The notes under the pieces were generated by a model. The model searched no databases and had not been told where the DNA came from. It saw only the letters and a program-made list of their open reading frames with translations. Positions 23,531 through 34,662 of a DNA stretch of 64,000 bases are shown here, one piece after another. How positions within the stretch are numbered: position 1 is the first letter of the stretch; the number at the start of each line of letters is the position of its first letter. Source of the DNA: Poecilobothrus nobilitatus (taxonomy: Eukaryota > Arthropoda > Insecta > Diptera > Dolichopodidae); contig OX352772.1 of assembly GCA_947095535.1 (NCBI GenBank), forward strand, positions 275,538,336 through 275,602,335. The letters are read 5' to 3'. A program made the translations under genes and the position numbers.

Positions 23531-24280
23531 CTATTGAGTTAGCTGTCTTATGTTAAACGTAATTTAATCAGTTCTAAAAACTTCATCCTTTTAAAAAGTT
23601 CGCTGTCGATCAGCTGATTTTTATCATAAACGCTATGTCATCACCCCGTTTTTTAAGATAATAATGCTAACAAATATACTTGAATTATTCAAAGACCTAT
23701 TTTTCTTTCGATTTAAATACCTGAAACTACCTGGACATCTTTCAATATTTACTTCTATTTTGTTTTGTTGACTTCTATTTCCACACCTTATTTTTATTAT
23801 TGAACTCTAACAACAATTTTATTACAAGGAGTTATTAAAGTTTAATTCTAATAAAGGAATCCTTTTAAGAACACAATTCTATAAGAGTTGTAACCTCATA
23901 AAAAAGGCTTTATGAGAATATAAATTTTCTTGCGCTTAATGGAAGTGTATAAAAATAGTTTTCCTATAAGAGTGAAAGAATTTTTAGCCCTGTAAGTGTT
24001 GATATCTTATAATAAGTACTCTATAAGAGTTAATTTAATTCTTATAAAAAGAGTAAAAGTATTTTCAACAATATAAGTATTGCTATCTCATAAGAAGAGC
24101 TTTATAAGAGTAAATTAATTTGCTATAATTAGAATTATGTTATGAGAGTCTTCAAGTGTGTTATGAGAGTCTTATGAGAACTTTTCCCAATTTTCTAGAG
24201 TTTTATTCTTGGCAAATTTTACTTGGGATCTTAACATAAATATAATAAAATATAAATTGGCAGCTTCTATTTCACTCTAA

Positions 24281-24637
24281 TGCTGCCCATTCACAGAGGA
24301 CTAGGTTGTAAACTTGGTACGCGGACAGGTTTAAGAACCATACCACACACTTATCCAACCTATCATCCAACCGTTGTAATATGTACCTTATATTTTTATT
24401 GTTTTCTCAAATTAAAAAATCTCAATATTAAAATGACATTTAAGTTGTACAACTTGTCCATACACGATACAACTCAACTACAAACCAAAGACTCCGCCCA
24501 CAAAAATCAAAATTTTTTGATATTTTTCCAACCAACTTTTCAACCATCAAAATGGTTTTACAACTTGCCCATACACGATAGAACTTATCAAGTCCGTGTA
24601 CCAAGTTTTCAACCTAGTCTGCCATGTATGGGCAGCA
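24281..24637. mobile_element. 357-bp PIF/Harbinger-like MITE, left-arm copy
   Basis: Terminal inverted repeats begin TGCTGCCCAT and extend about 46 bp (through CTAGGTTG and ACTTGGTAC). TAA flanks both ends (24278-24280 and 24638-24640), the PIF/Harbinger target. The right-arm copy is 48540-48896. A long open frame across it is only the palindromic repeat sequence read through, not a gene. Confidence 0.8.
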
Positions 24638-24802
24638 TAATGTATTTCCTATTGAACCATTTTTAGCCAAAAATTAACATATGTTTTACTCTTAGCACAG
24701 CTGTTTAGATTTTGTACAATTTATGCGTTAAAGAATATAGAAAAGTTTCTTCTAAAATCAAATATGTACATCTCACAGTACTTGTATTTATTTAGTTAAG
24801 TA

Positions 24803-25267
24803 CATAGATATATTACTAATAGATAGGCAGTGAAGAAAATTTTTTCAGCCAATTTTGGGAAACAGCTGAGTTAACCGTGCGTATGTATTGCTTTAGTTTC
24901 CTCAGAAATAGGTTCCTAAAAGGTGGAATAAATTCATTTCTAATTTTTTTAAGGATTTTATCACTAATTTTGTTACTTTACAAGTAGTTAAAATTTTGAA
25001 TAACCTTAATTAAATGAAATTTTAATTTTAAAAACAAAATATATCAATTATTGAGTAATATAAAAACTTAAAATCTCTTAATGAAACTGGTTTTGAAAAA
25101 CTGCTTTACATTATTTTAATAAATAAAAACAGCTGAGTGAACGAAATGTATACATATTATAAAATGAATATGTATTTTTTTGACTGAATACCTTAAGGTA
25201 GGAAAACACATAAGAAGAAAAGAAACGACTATACCTAATTTCCCATCTATTAATTAATATATCTATG
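24803..25267 (+). mobile_element. Family A MITE, complete copy closing the left arm
   Basis: It starts CATAGATATATTACTAATAG and ends with an inverted terminal repeat (ATTAATTAATATATCTATGG). The interior has two CAGCTGAGT motifs and a terminal block GGAAAACACATAAG/GAAACGACTATACC. Its end is the inner border of the large inverted repeat. Confidence 0.7.
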
Positions 25268-25869
25268 GTTAAGTAGTAGTTAAGTAGTATTAAGTAGTAC
25301 CAGAAGCAGGAATAAAATAGTTTATTGATATTGATAATAAAACATATAAAAAAAAAGTATAGATTAGAATAATAAATCAAATAATAGATAAGATAAATAA
25401 TTTAAAAAAATAATTATGCATGATTGAAAATAAATATTTTAGTATTTTTACAAGAAAATTGTCAAACGGTATAAATGCAACAAAATAATAAATTTTGTGC
25501 GTCGTGTAGGTTTATTGCCACCGAATATAAGATCAAATTATGAAACATTTAATATTATGTATATAAACCAGAAGATAAAATAACTGGATTAGAGAATTTT
25601 AGGAAAAGTAAAGTACGTTAGAAAAAGTATTCAATATTATTATGATGTTATGTATTCAGTGCTATCTGAATCTGACATACCATTGAATTTGTCATATTAT
25701 TTTGATTTAAGAAAATGAGATTCAATCTCATATTATCAACTAATCAAACCCATTATTCACCAACAAATTGTAACATTTAAAGTGCTCACTTCAAATTCGG
25801 TGTCTTTCTTCAAACTCTGCGGATTGTTTATTTAAGCTTCTAATATTAAAAATCCACTTATTTATTTAA
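25268..25869. other. Gene-free AT-rich sequence
   Basis: It begins with a short TTAAGTAGTAG minisatellite (about 25268-25302). No coding frame, RNA gene or element ends are seen in the rest. Confidence 0.55.
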
Positions 25870-26094
25870 CACGTGGAGTCCCACTTGTATCACCTGTAAA
25901 CACCACTTAAATGTTTCAAAATCAGGTGCTCACCAGTATCATCAGGACCATGTGTATCACCGGTGAAAATTGCTGAATGTTCTTAAAAGCCCGAATCAAT
26001 TGAATGTGCTTTTTTTACCTTGAAAAATATTCAACGGTGCGATTTGACGCAAGTATTTTATTTATATTCACTGGTGAGCGTGGGACTCAACGTG
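25870..26094. mobile_element. 225-bp piggyBac-like MITE
   Basis: Terminal inverted repeats CACGTGGAGTCCCAC and GTGGGACTCAACGTG lie between two TTAA tetranucleotides (25866-25869 and 26095-26098), the obligatory piggyBac target. The interior has further CACC/GGTG inverted motifs and no coding frame. Confidence 0.9.
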
Positions 26095-26159
26095 TTAAAA
26101 AACTAAAAAAACAGCTGTTACTCAAAAAGTAGCTAACATTTTTTTGTTATGTTGCCTAT

Positions 26160-26540
26160 CTAGTTAATATTATATCTATGTATCTTAAGGTATTCAGTAA
26201 AAAAAAACGAAAATATGCATTTTATAATATGTATACATTTCGTTCACTCGACACTCAGTTGTTTATATTTATTAAAATAATAAAGTAATATGAAAACTTA
26301 AAATCTTTGAATGAAACTAGTTATGAGAAACTAACTAGTTTCATTGAAAGATTTTAAGTTTTCATATTACTTAATAATTGATATTTTTGTTTTTAAAATT
26401 AAAATTTAATTTAATTAAGGTAAGGTTATTCAAAATTTTAACTACTTGTTAACAAAGTGATAAAATGCTTTAAAAAATTAGAAATGAAACTATTTCAGCT
26501 TTTAGGAACTATTTTAAAATTAATCGCTGATCAAATAACG
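26160..26540 (-). mobile_element. Rearranged family A MITE with internal fold-back
   Basis: Inverted relative to the 24803 copy, with TATACATTTCGTTCACTCG recognisable. Part of the core is duplicated head-to-head, giving arms of about 40 bp (26281-26322 and 26333-26372) that fold into a near-perfect hairpin around AACTAGTT. Confidence 0.65.
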
Positions 26541-26830
26541 ATAGCTATCACTATATAAAATACTTATATTATATTATATATAGTTAGAGCTATCGTTAGA
26601 ATTTGTTTGAACTACAAAAAACTAGCATAACACATCTACAAATGTACTTATAGGAAAAATCTATTTTACACCTCTTTACTATTTTTTTATTATTTACAAA
26701 AGTACTTTACAATAGCTACTGTTCAAAAAATGTATTCAGTTTGTAAGTGTAGACCGCATATAATTGAACGGAAATATAAAAAAAATGTACTTGAAGAAAA
26801 TGTCAAAAACACATAAATACAGGACAAGTA
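26541..26830. other. Gene-free AT-rich sequence
   Basis: Nothing recognisable apart from an ATAGCTATC/TAGAGCTATCG inverted pair near 26540-26600. Confidence 0.5.
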
Positions 26831-26838
26831 GTACCGAG

Positions 26839-27670
26839 CAGCGATGTGACTTCTTCGTATATAAGTTGTAGTAAATCTGCTACTTTTTCGTGAGCAAAAT
26901 GTACTAATTAATAATTTTTTTTAAATTAATAGAGACAGAAGTTTACAGAGGCATTTTATAGTAAAAAGATTAACAAAATAAGTAAAATAAACAAAATACA
27001 ACACTATATATGAAACAAAAACATTGAATTCTGTTTAAAACTATGTTTGTATATATAATAATAATAAATGAATAAAAAAAAGCAAAACAGCCCTTTGGCT
27101 TACAAACATATAGTAATATAAGAAATAAACAAAGAAACAGTTCTTTGACTTCTTAATATTGCACATTATATAACTAAATCAATTATTTATGGCAGAAATA
27201 TAATATCACATATATGTACATGTTTTTACATAATAATATCTTAAATTAATTGAAATTCACCATCTGAAATTAATATTTGGCGGAATATTAAAGGAGTTCT
27301 TCCCCTGGAGTATGTATTTCATTTTCTTTTATTTTTCTTAGAAATGTTTTACAAAACATGATATATGTAATTCTATCATTTTTTTTATTTTTAATTAGGT
27401 TCATAAATAACAAAGTTCGATTATTTTTTTCAATTGTCATAAAAGTTAAAAAAAAAACATTCAATTTTGCTCGAACTTTTTTTTATTTAAGAGTAATTTA
27501 TAAAGAGTAAAAGTATAAATGATATGCTGATTATTATTATTGAAATAAATAATTACATAGTTTCTAAAAAAATGTACTAAATTCCAACAATTTCTAAAAA
27601 GTACGTACATAATTTTTTCCACAAATAAAATGTAGCAGTCTGCTAGAATTGTAGTAAAGTCACATCGCTT
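26839..27670. mobile_element. Non-autonomous hAT-like element upstream of the first VASt gene
   Basis: The left end CAGCGATGTGACTT and right end AAGTCACATCGCTT are inverted repeats that fit the hAT terminal pattern CAGNGNTG. The flanking octamers are GTACCGAG (26831-26838) and CTACCGAG (27671-27678), seven of eight identical. Subterminal AATCTGCTAC and GTAGCAGTCTG also face each other. There is no coding frame. It lies about 170 bp upstream of the putative first exon of the next gene. Confidence 0.75.
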
Positions 27671-27678
27671 CTACCGAG

Positions 27679-30096
27679 TACTGTACCCGTAAAAGCAATT
27701 GAAATGTCATAGTTTTATTTGGTTTTATTGTGTTTTTGGAAAAAAAAAAACAAAGAAAACAAATTTATTTAGTTTGACTTGACAGTTGATAGACAATTGG
27801 AATTTTCGACGTTTTCATGTTGGTGGTCGGTCATATTTCTTTTTTCTCTGGGTGCAAAGTGCGAATTTAATAAAAATTAACGAAAGAAATTTGCCAACAA
27901 TTATTTTAGTTATCTATTATTTTTGTAATAATATTTTTTGATAATCTTTATACTTTGGATAACCATATAAAAGTTACTTGGAAATCTGTAATTCAGGTAA
28001 TTACAAGTTTTTTCTTTTAAAATTATTTGTTAACAATTTTTAGTTATATATTTTATTTATTTTTATTTGTTTTTAATAATAAAAGTTATTTTGGCATTTT
28101 ATTATTAGTAAAGAAAAGAAAATAGTTGAATTGCATTTATTTCAACTTGTTAATAGTTTAAAATCATGTACTTATAGGAAATGTGCTTTTTTTGTTTGAA
28201 TTATTTTGGCTTGCTTTTAATTAAAACAAAAAACACTTTATTACAATAATTATATTTAGTTATTGTATAGAAAAATATAAATATAAGTTACTGTCAAATA
28301 ATAATTCTTTTTTTAAAAATAATTTTTCATATATGTAATGTGTCGCATAGTTCATAGGGTGGGCCTTTTAATTTTGCATTCCTATTTTTCATGTTTTGTT
28401 TTTTTTTGTTTTTCTATAATTTAAAATGTAATTATTTTAATCTTAATCTGATAAATAAAACAGCGATTCTAAATTTGATTTTTATTTTCATGGAATTCAG
28501 TTATTTTATTTTTCATTCGTGGTAGTTTTAGTATTTATTTATTAAATATTAATTAAAATGTAACTAATTTATATCTAAAATAAAAAAATATAAACTAATT
28601 GCTATAATTAATTAAATTTAATTCTGTGCAAATGAAACAAAATCATCTTTAAATCAACCTAAAGCCCTTTTTGTGTTTTGTTTTTTAGTTTTGTAAAATT
28701 TGCCCTATAAATTTTTTTTTTGCATAAATGATCATTTTTGATTATACAATTTTTGTTTTTGATTAAAAAAAACAACATTTTCAAGTTTCAAGCCTAAATT
28801 TACTTAACTATATTTATAAAGTGGTTTAAATAATAATAAATACCTTTAATATTTAAAAAAAAAAGCAACATAAATTTTTATGGCAAAACAAAAGTATTAA
28901 AATTTGTTTTATTTTTTTCTAATATTTTATTTTTTTCATAATATTAATAAATGTTTTAAGTTAATTGTATTTTTAAAATTTATATAACCCAAATAATTAT
29001 AACAAGTAAATCATTATTGGTTACGAAATTAACAAACTAGAGTTTTAAAGAAAGAAACTTTCATATCTATAAAAACTTCGACTTAGTATCAAGTTCTAAA
29101 TGAAAATGTAAAATAAATTTTATTAAACTGATGAAAGCGTTAAATTGCTAAACGTTTTAAATTTGATTAAAGTTTTTAAAGATATATATGTATTAGTGCA
29201 TTATAATTAAGACTATAACTTGATTTGAAAAGCTTTCATGTTGCATTCAGTTCTTTTACGAGCAGTTATATAAACTTTAATTAAGAATAATTAGCATTTC
29301 TTTAAGTAAAAAAAAAACAAAATTCAAATACAATAAACTTGTAAATACATATTTATATTACAAAAACAATTTAATTTAATTTTTTTTGAAGCACATTTAA
29401 TTTTTGTTTTGGCAAATAATTTTTTTCTTTAAGGATATTTTAATTTTTTATGTATAATTTAATCACTCATTTGTATTCAAAAATACATTTATTGTGTTAT
29501 TAAAAGATTTTTCAATGAAACAATTCTGTTGTAGTCAATGTTTAAATTCAAAAACATTTCGTTACTTTTTTTTTTTTTTTTACTTTCGCACAAAAACAGG
29601 TCCTCCTTTCCATATGCAGCACATATTATTTGACAGTATCTTGTGAACGCTGTTCTAGTAAAAGCAAGGAAAATAAAGTATTTAAAAAGTAAAATAAAAA
29701 AATAAAAACGAAACAAAAAGAAAAATAAAATCTTCGATTTACAACCTCTTCAACTGGAAATGTGGCAATGTAATAATCATGAAAAATTGAACTTGTTTCG
29801 TGAATTACCCATTGAATATGAATATCAACAAAACTTAAAAATAACGTTAAGAACAATCTTAAGTTAACAAAAGTAAAATAATTAAATATTAATTAAAAAA
29901 AAGACAAAATACATTCAAAATAGTTCTTTTAATTTTTTAAACCGGGTAGAATACACCTGTTAACGAAATTCGTAAATTAAGTATTTTTTTTGTTCAACTG
30001 TTTTAATACAGTTATAAATTAATAATAAGTAAAATTCAAATTGTTGAAATTGTTATTTGACATTAAAATAAAAAGATAATCATAAACGAATCAAAT
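27679..30096 (+). promoter_or_regulatory. Putative promoter, 5' non-coding exon and intron of VASt gene 1
   Basis: A plausible 5' untranslated exon ends at AATTCAG (27996) followed by a donor GTAATT (27997). A matching acceptor with a T-rich tract ends at ATACAG (30011). The non-coding exon would then continue to the ATG at 30097, with an in-frame TAA just upstream at about 30062. The 2-kb intron is AT-rich without coding frames, and no GRAM-domain exon was found back to 25.3 kb. The exon start is unknown, and the splice sites are read by eye only. Confidence 0.35.
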
Positions 30097-31356
30097 ATGG
30101 ATAGTAAAAGATCATCAGAGGATAATAGATCACCAGCTCCTGCACCATTAAATGAAAATAAAAGAAAAATTATAAAAAAACAAAGTCAACGTGATGATAG
30201 TTCAACAAAAGATTCAGAACAAATACCGACTGATATGTCAGATTCAAGTGATTCTGAACAGAGTAAAAGTATTCCATTTGTAAGTACAACAGAATGTACA
30301 TCGTTACATGAAGGTCGTCAATTAATTCATACAATACTTCCAATAAAAGTAGACGCTTTATTTGATATGCTATTTTCAAAATCAAAATTTCTACAAGATT
30401 TTCATGCAGCTAGAAAATCATCTGACATAGTACATGGTAACTGGACAGATGGAGATGATGGTATCAAAATTAGAACAGTAAATTTAACTGTAGCTCTAAC
30501 TGGTATTGGGCCAAAAAGTTCAAATGTTACTGAATTTCAAAAGATGCGTGAATGTAGTAAACCAGGTGAATTATATTCAATTGATATACAAAGTACAAAT
30601 GCTGGTATTCCATATGCTGATAGTTTTCAAGTTCATTTACATTATTGTCTTGTTAAAACTGTTGATGATCATACAATGTTATCGGTACATGCCCAAATAC
30701 AATATAATAAAAAAATATGGGGTCCAGTTAAGGGTTTTATTGAAAAAAATACGTGGGCTGGTTTAGAAGATTTTTATAGTTCATTAGGAAGAGCATTACA
30801 AAATGAATATTGTATACCACCAGCAAAAGCGAAAAGTCGTCGTCGTACCAAACGTGGTTCAGCAATTACAACAAAATTAAATGATGATATTACATCAAGT
30901 TCAGTTAATTCAGAATTAGTTACAACAAAAGTATTAAATGTTGTTACCGGTGGTCGTTTAGCAAACCCTTATAAACGTGTATCAATATTTGTCATTATAT
31001 TATTAATTATGTTATTTATTTTTAATATAATATTATTAATGAGGCTGTATAAATTGGAAAAAACTGATATTAAATTTCTTAATTTAAATAATAATAATAA
31101 AGATAATAATTATAATATTCCTAATTTAGCAAGTGTTAAAAATCTACCAAATAATCATGATGATTGGATTAAATTGTTAAAACAACAGGAAATTTTACAT
31201 GAGACTGAAATGGAAAAATGGCATAAAATATTAGAAACAGCTATTGAATTATTAAATAAAGTTAATAACGTATGTCAAACATTAATAAAAAATGAAAAAT
31301 ATGTTGTTGATATAACAGAACATGAAACTAGAGAAAATTTCAATGACGAATTGTAA
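30097..31356 (+). CDS. Tail-anchored VASt/Aster-domain protein 1 (GRAMD1-like, no GRAM domain)
   Basis: This is a single-exon frame of 419 codons with an in-frame stop just upstream of the ATG. Residues 1-60 are Ser/Asp-rich and disordered. Residues 62-237 form a VASt (Aster) domain. The diagnostic parts are ECTSLHEGRQ, ALFDMLFSKSKFLQDF, MRECSKPGELYSID, IPYADSFQVHLHY and the closing IWGPVKGFIEKNTWAGLED. A basic linker (SRRRTKRG) precedes one transmembrane segment at about 295-317. A 100-residue Asn-rich then helical tail would lie on the lumenal side. GRAMD1/Aster proteins bind plasma membrane phosphatidylserine by a GRAM domain and carry cholesterol to the ER by this domain. The GRAM part is missing here. 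A likely poly(A) signal is AATAAA at 31549. Sterol transfer is inferred from the family. Confidence 0.85.
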   Translation: MDSKRSSEDNRSPAPAPLNENKRKIIKKQSQRDDSSTKDSEQIPTDMSDSSDSEQSKSIPFVSTTECTSLHEGRQLIHTILPIKVDALFDMLFSKSKFLQDFHAARKSSDIVHGNWTDGDDGIKIRTVNLTVALTGIGPKSSNVTEFQKMRECSKPGELYSIDIQSTNAGIPYADSFQVHLHYCLVKTVDDHTMLSVHAQIQYNKKIWGPVKGFIEKNTWAGLEDFYSSLGRALQNEYCIPPAKAKSRRRTKRGSAITTKLNDDITSSSVNSELVTTKVLNVVTGGRLANPYKRVSIFVIILLIMLFIFNIILLMRLYKLEKTDIKFLNLNNNNKDNNYNIPNLASVKNLPNNHDDWIKLLKQQEILHETEMEKWHKILETAIELLNKVNNVCQTLIKNEKYVVDITEHETRENFNDEL

Positions 31357-31860
31357 AATAAATTAATTTAATTAAAATCAAATTATAAAAGGCAAAAAAA
31401 AAGGAAAATAATGGAAATGAATTAATTTATATTAATTATTTTTTTGATTTAAATAATAAATTTTCAATTTGTATTAGAAAGTTTAAAAGAAAATATTGTA
31501 TAAAAAAATGTATAAGATAAATGTGCTGTTTAAGTATGTTAATTATTTAAATAAATATAAAAAAAAAGATTAGAATACATTCTACCTAAAATTATATAAA
31601 TAATTTTATTTAAATAGAAAAAAAAAATAAAGACAACATAAATTTAAAAAAAAAAATTGTATAAGAAAAATTTTGTTTGTATTTTCTATGAAAAACAAAA
31701 ACACACATTTAAAAAAAAGAATATATGCCTACCTACATATAAAATTTATTTGAATTTTTTTGATTGAACTATGATAATTTGTAATAATTATATTAAAAAT
31801 TTCTTCATAAATTTTTCTATGTATTTATACATTTATAAAAAGTTTTTATGCTAATTTTTA
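31357..31860 (+). other. 3' untranslated region of VASt gene 1 and spacer
   Basis: It is AT-rich, with a poly(A) signal candidate AATAAA at 31549-31554 followed by A-runs. No other gene is seen. Confidence 0.5.
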
Positions 31861-32275
31861 GTATTCAGATTATATCTCAGCACAAAGGCAAAAAGAAGAA
31901 AAATATGAAAATTTTTCGGGTATATAAAATTTTGACAATTTGAAGAAAAACTTTACAGATAGAAATTTTTTTTTGTTATAACTGTCATAACCAAAAATAT
32001 TAAATTTTGTAAACAATTGTTTGTTTTGAAATAAAATTTAATTCTAAAAACGTAAATAATTTTATTGTAAAAAAAAAACCGAATTTCAAAATATAGATTT
32101 TTCTACCTAGATAGAAAAATATCGGGAAAATAACTTTTTTCTCGGTTTGTGTCTTGGACTATATATTTTTCTTGGCGTATTAAGCTGTGTACTATTTGAG
32201 AAAAAATTGAAAAAATTTTGACATAAAATCCCATATAAAATTATATTTTTTTAAGCTGAGATATAACCTGAATAC
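31861..32275. mobile_element. 415-bp Tc1/mariner-like MITE
   Basis: The end GTATTCAGATTATATCTCAG and its inverted partner (GCTGAGATATAACCTGAATAC) differ at one position. TA flanks both ends (31859-31860 and 32276-32277). No coding frame. Confidence 0.8.
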
Positions 32276-33528
32276 TATGCTTTATTTACATATTTGTTTT
32301 TTTTTTTTTTTAAATAAAAATATAAACTTATTTTTGATAACTTATAAATTCATTTTATTAATGCTGAAGCCATACGTGCAAATTTGTTTCGATCAAATAA
32401 ACAAAATACATATTTACATGTAATTATTTTAAATTATTTATAAAAATAAAAAACAAAAAAAATATTCTTATTTATAGTAGCAATATTTACTAAAAGTTCA
32501 AGTTCTGAAAAAAAAAAATGACAACTAAAAAGAAAATCAAAGATTTAAAAATTAATTTACAAAACAATTTAAATTATAAAAATAATTCGCTAATTGGTTT
32601 ATCGTATCTAACTTTCATTTAATAATAACCTTGTAGGTTATATAAATAAAATTAAATATAATTATTAATTATTTTTACATAATTGTATATTTTCCTATTT
32701 GATTAATTTTTGAATAGGTTAACAATATTATACTAAATCAATATGGAATTTGATTTGTAAATTTAATATATTATATTGAAATAAATATTGGAAAACTTTA
32801 AACATAAAATATTTTAAAACATTGTTAAAATTTAATTGATAACCTTAAGATCAGCTTTATAATAAATATTATATGAACATTTAAATTAACTTTATTTAAA
32901 TATAATGGAAATTAAATAAAAAATTTATGAAGAAAAATCTTTTAGAACGAAAAACAAAAAGAAAATGAAAAAACAACAAAAAAAAGTGTTGTATTTTATT
33001 TAAGCACGGATGGATAAAGTTCTTTTTTTTAGCGTTATTTAAATTTGATTTTTAATATTAAATTATCAAGTTAAAAGGGTTTAATTTAATTAAAAAAAAT
33101 AATTAAAAATAAAAACAAACTTGCCGCATTTATATTTAGTTAATATTTAATATATGTAGATTGAAAGTATTTTATTATACCATTTACCATAATAAAATAT
33201 AATGGTTAAAAATTAATTCCAATGAAAGAAAAAAAAAATACAAAATACAATAAAATTTAAAAAAATAAAATAAATAAAAAAATGTAATGTTTCTCAGAAA
33301 AAAAAATTTGATTATTTTTTTTTTTGTACACAAGTTTATCAAAAGTTTTATAGAATTTTATTCAAGAGTGCTTAATCGGATCTTTGTAATTTTTACATTA
33401 TCTAAAATGCAAAATTTTAAAAGTTCTGCTACAATCAAGCAATTTTATGTAGCCATGATACAAGTGTAGTCAAAATAAGTTAAAATGTATTGAGTATGAG
33501 TATGAGTAGAGAAGATCAATGTAGTCAT
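32276..33528. other. Gene-free AT-rich sequence
   Basis: Long A/T runs only. A 60-codon open frame near 33287 has no recognisable feature and is not called. Confidence 0.55.
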
Positions 33529-33639
33529 GACGCTTACTTAGACAGTTGCTGCTCATCATATTTGTTAATCATTCATAAGTTCTGAATACTTAATGAATGA
33601 TTAGTAAATATGATGAGCGCTGCTATCTAAGTAAGCGTC
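33529..33639. ncRNA. 111-bp near-perfect hairpin: candidate small-RNA precursor or mini fold-back element
   Basis: The arms start GACGCTTACTTAGACAG (33529) and end CTATCTAAGTAAGCGTC (33639). They pair over about 52 bp with a few mismatches around a loop of about seven bases (TCTGAAT). The length, small loop and bulged pairing would suit a microRNA precursor, but a tiny MITE is equally possible. I found no clear target duplication and no second copy in the window. Confidence 0.45.
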
Positions 33640-34030
33640 AATAATATCCCATAATTAATATTCTTTATTTCAATTTCTTCAATTTCTTTTTTTTTTTTTC
33701 TTAAGGAAAATGAATTTTACAGGGAATGAAGTGAAGACGTAAAAGCAAAAAATCTGGTATTATTCAAATAGAAAAATTTATGTTAATTTTTCAAAATATA
33801 CAAATAAATGCAATGTTTACGCTTTTAAACATTTTCATTGTACTCGTAGCAGCTATTTTTGTACACGATACGCAAATCACCATAATGACCGTAAAACAAA
33901 ATTTTAATTTTAACTGCACAGTTAAACTTTGAATAAGAGTGTATTGATGAAATTGCCTTTTTGATGACAATTTTTTTTTTATTTAAAAAAAAAAGTAATA
34001 AAATGATTTCGGTTGTCTAGTGGGTGGTTA
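33640..34030. other. Gene-free AT-rich sequence
   Basis: No coding frame, repeat end or RNA gene is recognised. Confidence 0.5.
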
Positions 34031-34033
34031 AGA

Positions 34034-34470
34034 CCCATAGATATATTAACTACTAGATAGGAAGTTAGGTATAGTTAAGAAAATATATGCATTTTATAAT
34101 ATGTATACATTTCGTTCACTCAGCTGTTATTTATATTAAAATAATTATATTTATTAAAATAATGTAAACCAGTTTTTCATAACCAGTTTCATCCAGGGAT
34201 TTTAAGTTTTTATATTACTTTACAATTTATATATTTTGTTTTTAAAATTAAAATTAAATTTAAGGTTATTCAAACTTTTAACTATGTACTTGTAAAGTAA
34301 CAAAATAAGTGATAAAATTCTTAAAAGAATTAGAAATAAAATTATTTCACCTTTTAGGTACCTATTTCTGAGGAAACTAAAGCAATACATACCCACAGTT
34401 CACTCAGTTGTTTCTCAAAATTTGCTGAAAATATTTTCTTGACTGCCTTATCTATTAGTTAATATATATA
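34034..34470 (-). mobile_element. Family A MITE, inverted copy between the VASt genes
   Basis: It starts CCATAGATATATTAACTACT, has a shortened terminal block (GGAAGTTAGGTATAGTTAAG), then the inverted core (CATTTCGTTCACTCAGCTG, TTCTGAGGAAACTAAAGC), and ends TATCTATTAGTTAATATAT. It is non-coding. Confidence 0.7.
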
Positions 34471-34499
34471 TATATATGTTAAGAACGTATGTATAAAAT

Positions 34500-34662
34500 A
34501 AGCTGAGATATAAAATAAGCTGTAGGGAGTGTGGCTTCAAATCCCACATACGTAGTAATAATAATTCCCTCTTAACGATATTTACAGCTACACTTGGAAA
34601 GGTTGTATAATTTCTTTGTAATCATTATGTGACCGGACAATAAACCAAAGACAAAAAATTAG
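34500..34662 (+). mobile_element. Candidate tRNA-derived SINE
   Basis: GTGGCTTCAAATCCCAC (34531-34547) resembles a T-arm with a B-box-like GCTTCAAATCC. A weak A-box-like stretch (TAAGCTGTAGGGAGTG) lies just upstream. The body continues to about CAATAAACCAAAGAC (34657). The tail contains AAAGGTTGTATAA, also found in the LINE 3' region at about 35217, which may be a shared SINE/LINE tail or chance. Confidence 0.45.

Larger units (their letters stand above)
20365..24227. mobile_element. 3.86-kb CCCAAGTAA-ended DNA transposon with subterminal repeats
   Basis: The ends are CCCAAGTAACAAAATTT and TTTTACTTGGG in inverted orientation. The empty site in the right arm (CCTATCTTAAC as reverse complement near 48945) shows a clean insertion with a 2-bp AT (or 3-bp ATC) duplication. 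Each end has about 0.5 kb packed with TATGAGAGT/ACTCTCATA and TCTCATAAG motifs, likely transposase-binding sites. A minus-strand reading-frame relic at 23369-23530 may come from its transposase. Two MITEs are nested at 21304-22006 and 22203-22721. The short duplication and CCC-starting ends would fit a CMC/EnSpm-type element, but this is an inference. Confidence 0.8.
6848..25267 (+). repeat. Left arm of the ~5.15-kb inverted repeat
   Basis: From 6848 (TGAAATAATATCATTTC) to 25267 the sequence is the reverse complement of 53065 back to 47598, interrupted by a LINE (9198-18587 plus one target duplication) and a CCCAAGTAA element (20365-24227). Removing these leaves 5154 bp against 5141 bp in the right arm after removing its own insertion. 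Sampled stretches differ at about 1% of positions. The inner border coincides with the end of a family A terminal repeat (ATATCTATGG). The outer border falls inside a family A core, where the right arm instead joins unrelated transposase sequence. Confidence 0.9.

Noticed and set aside
24280..24666. 128-codon open frame, repeated at 48511-48897
   Set aside because: It lies across a PIF/Harbinger-like MITE with long inverted ends and TAA duplications. The frame is a by-product and has no domain.
29489..29856. Minus-strand frames within the intron of VASt gene 1
   Set aside because: Compositionally Phe/Leu/Lys-rich, without motifs, inside a proposed intron.
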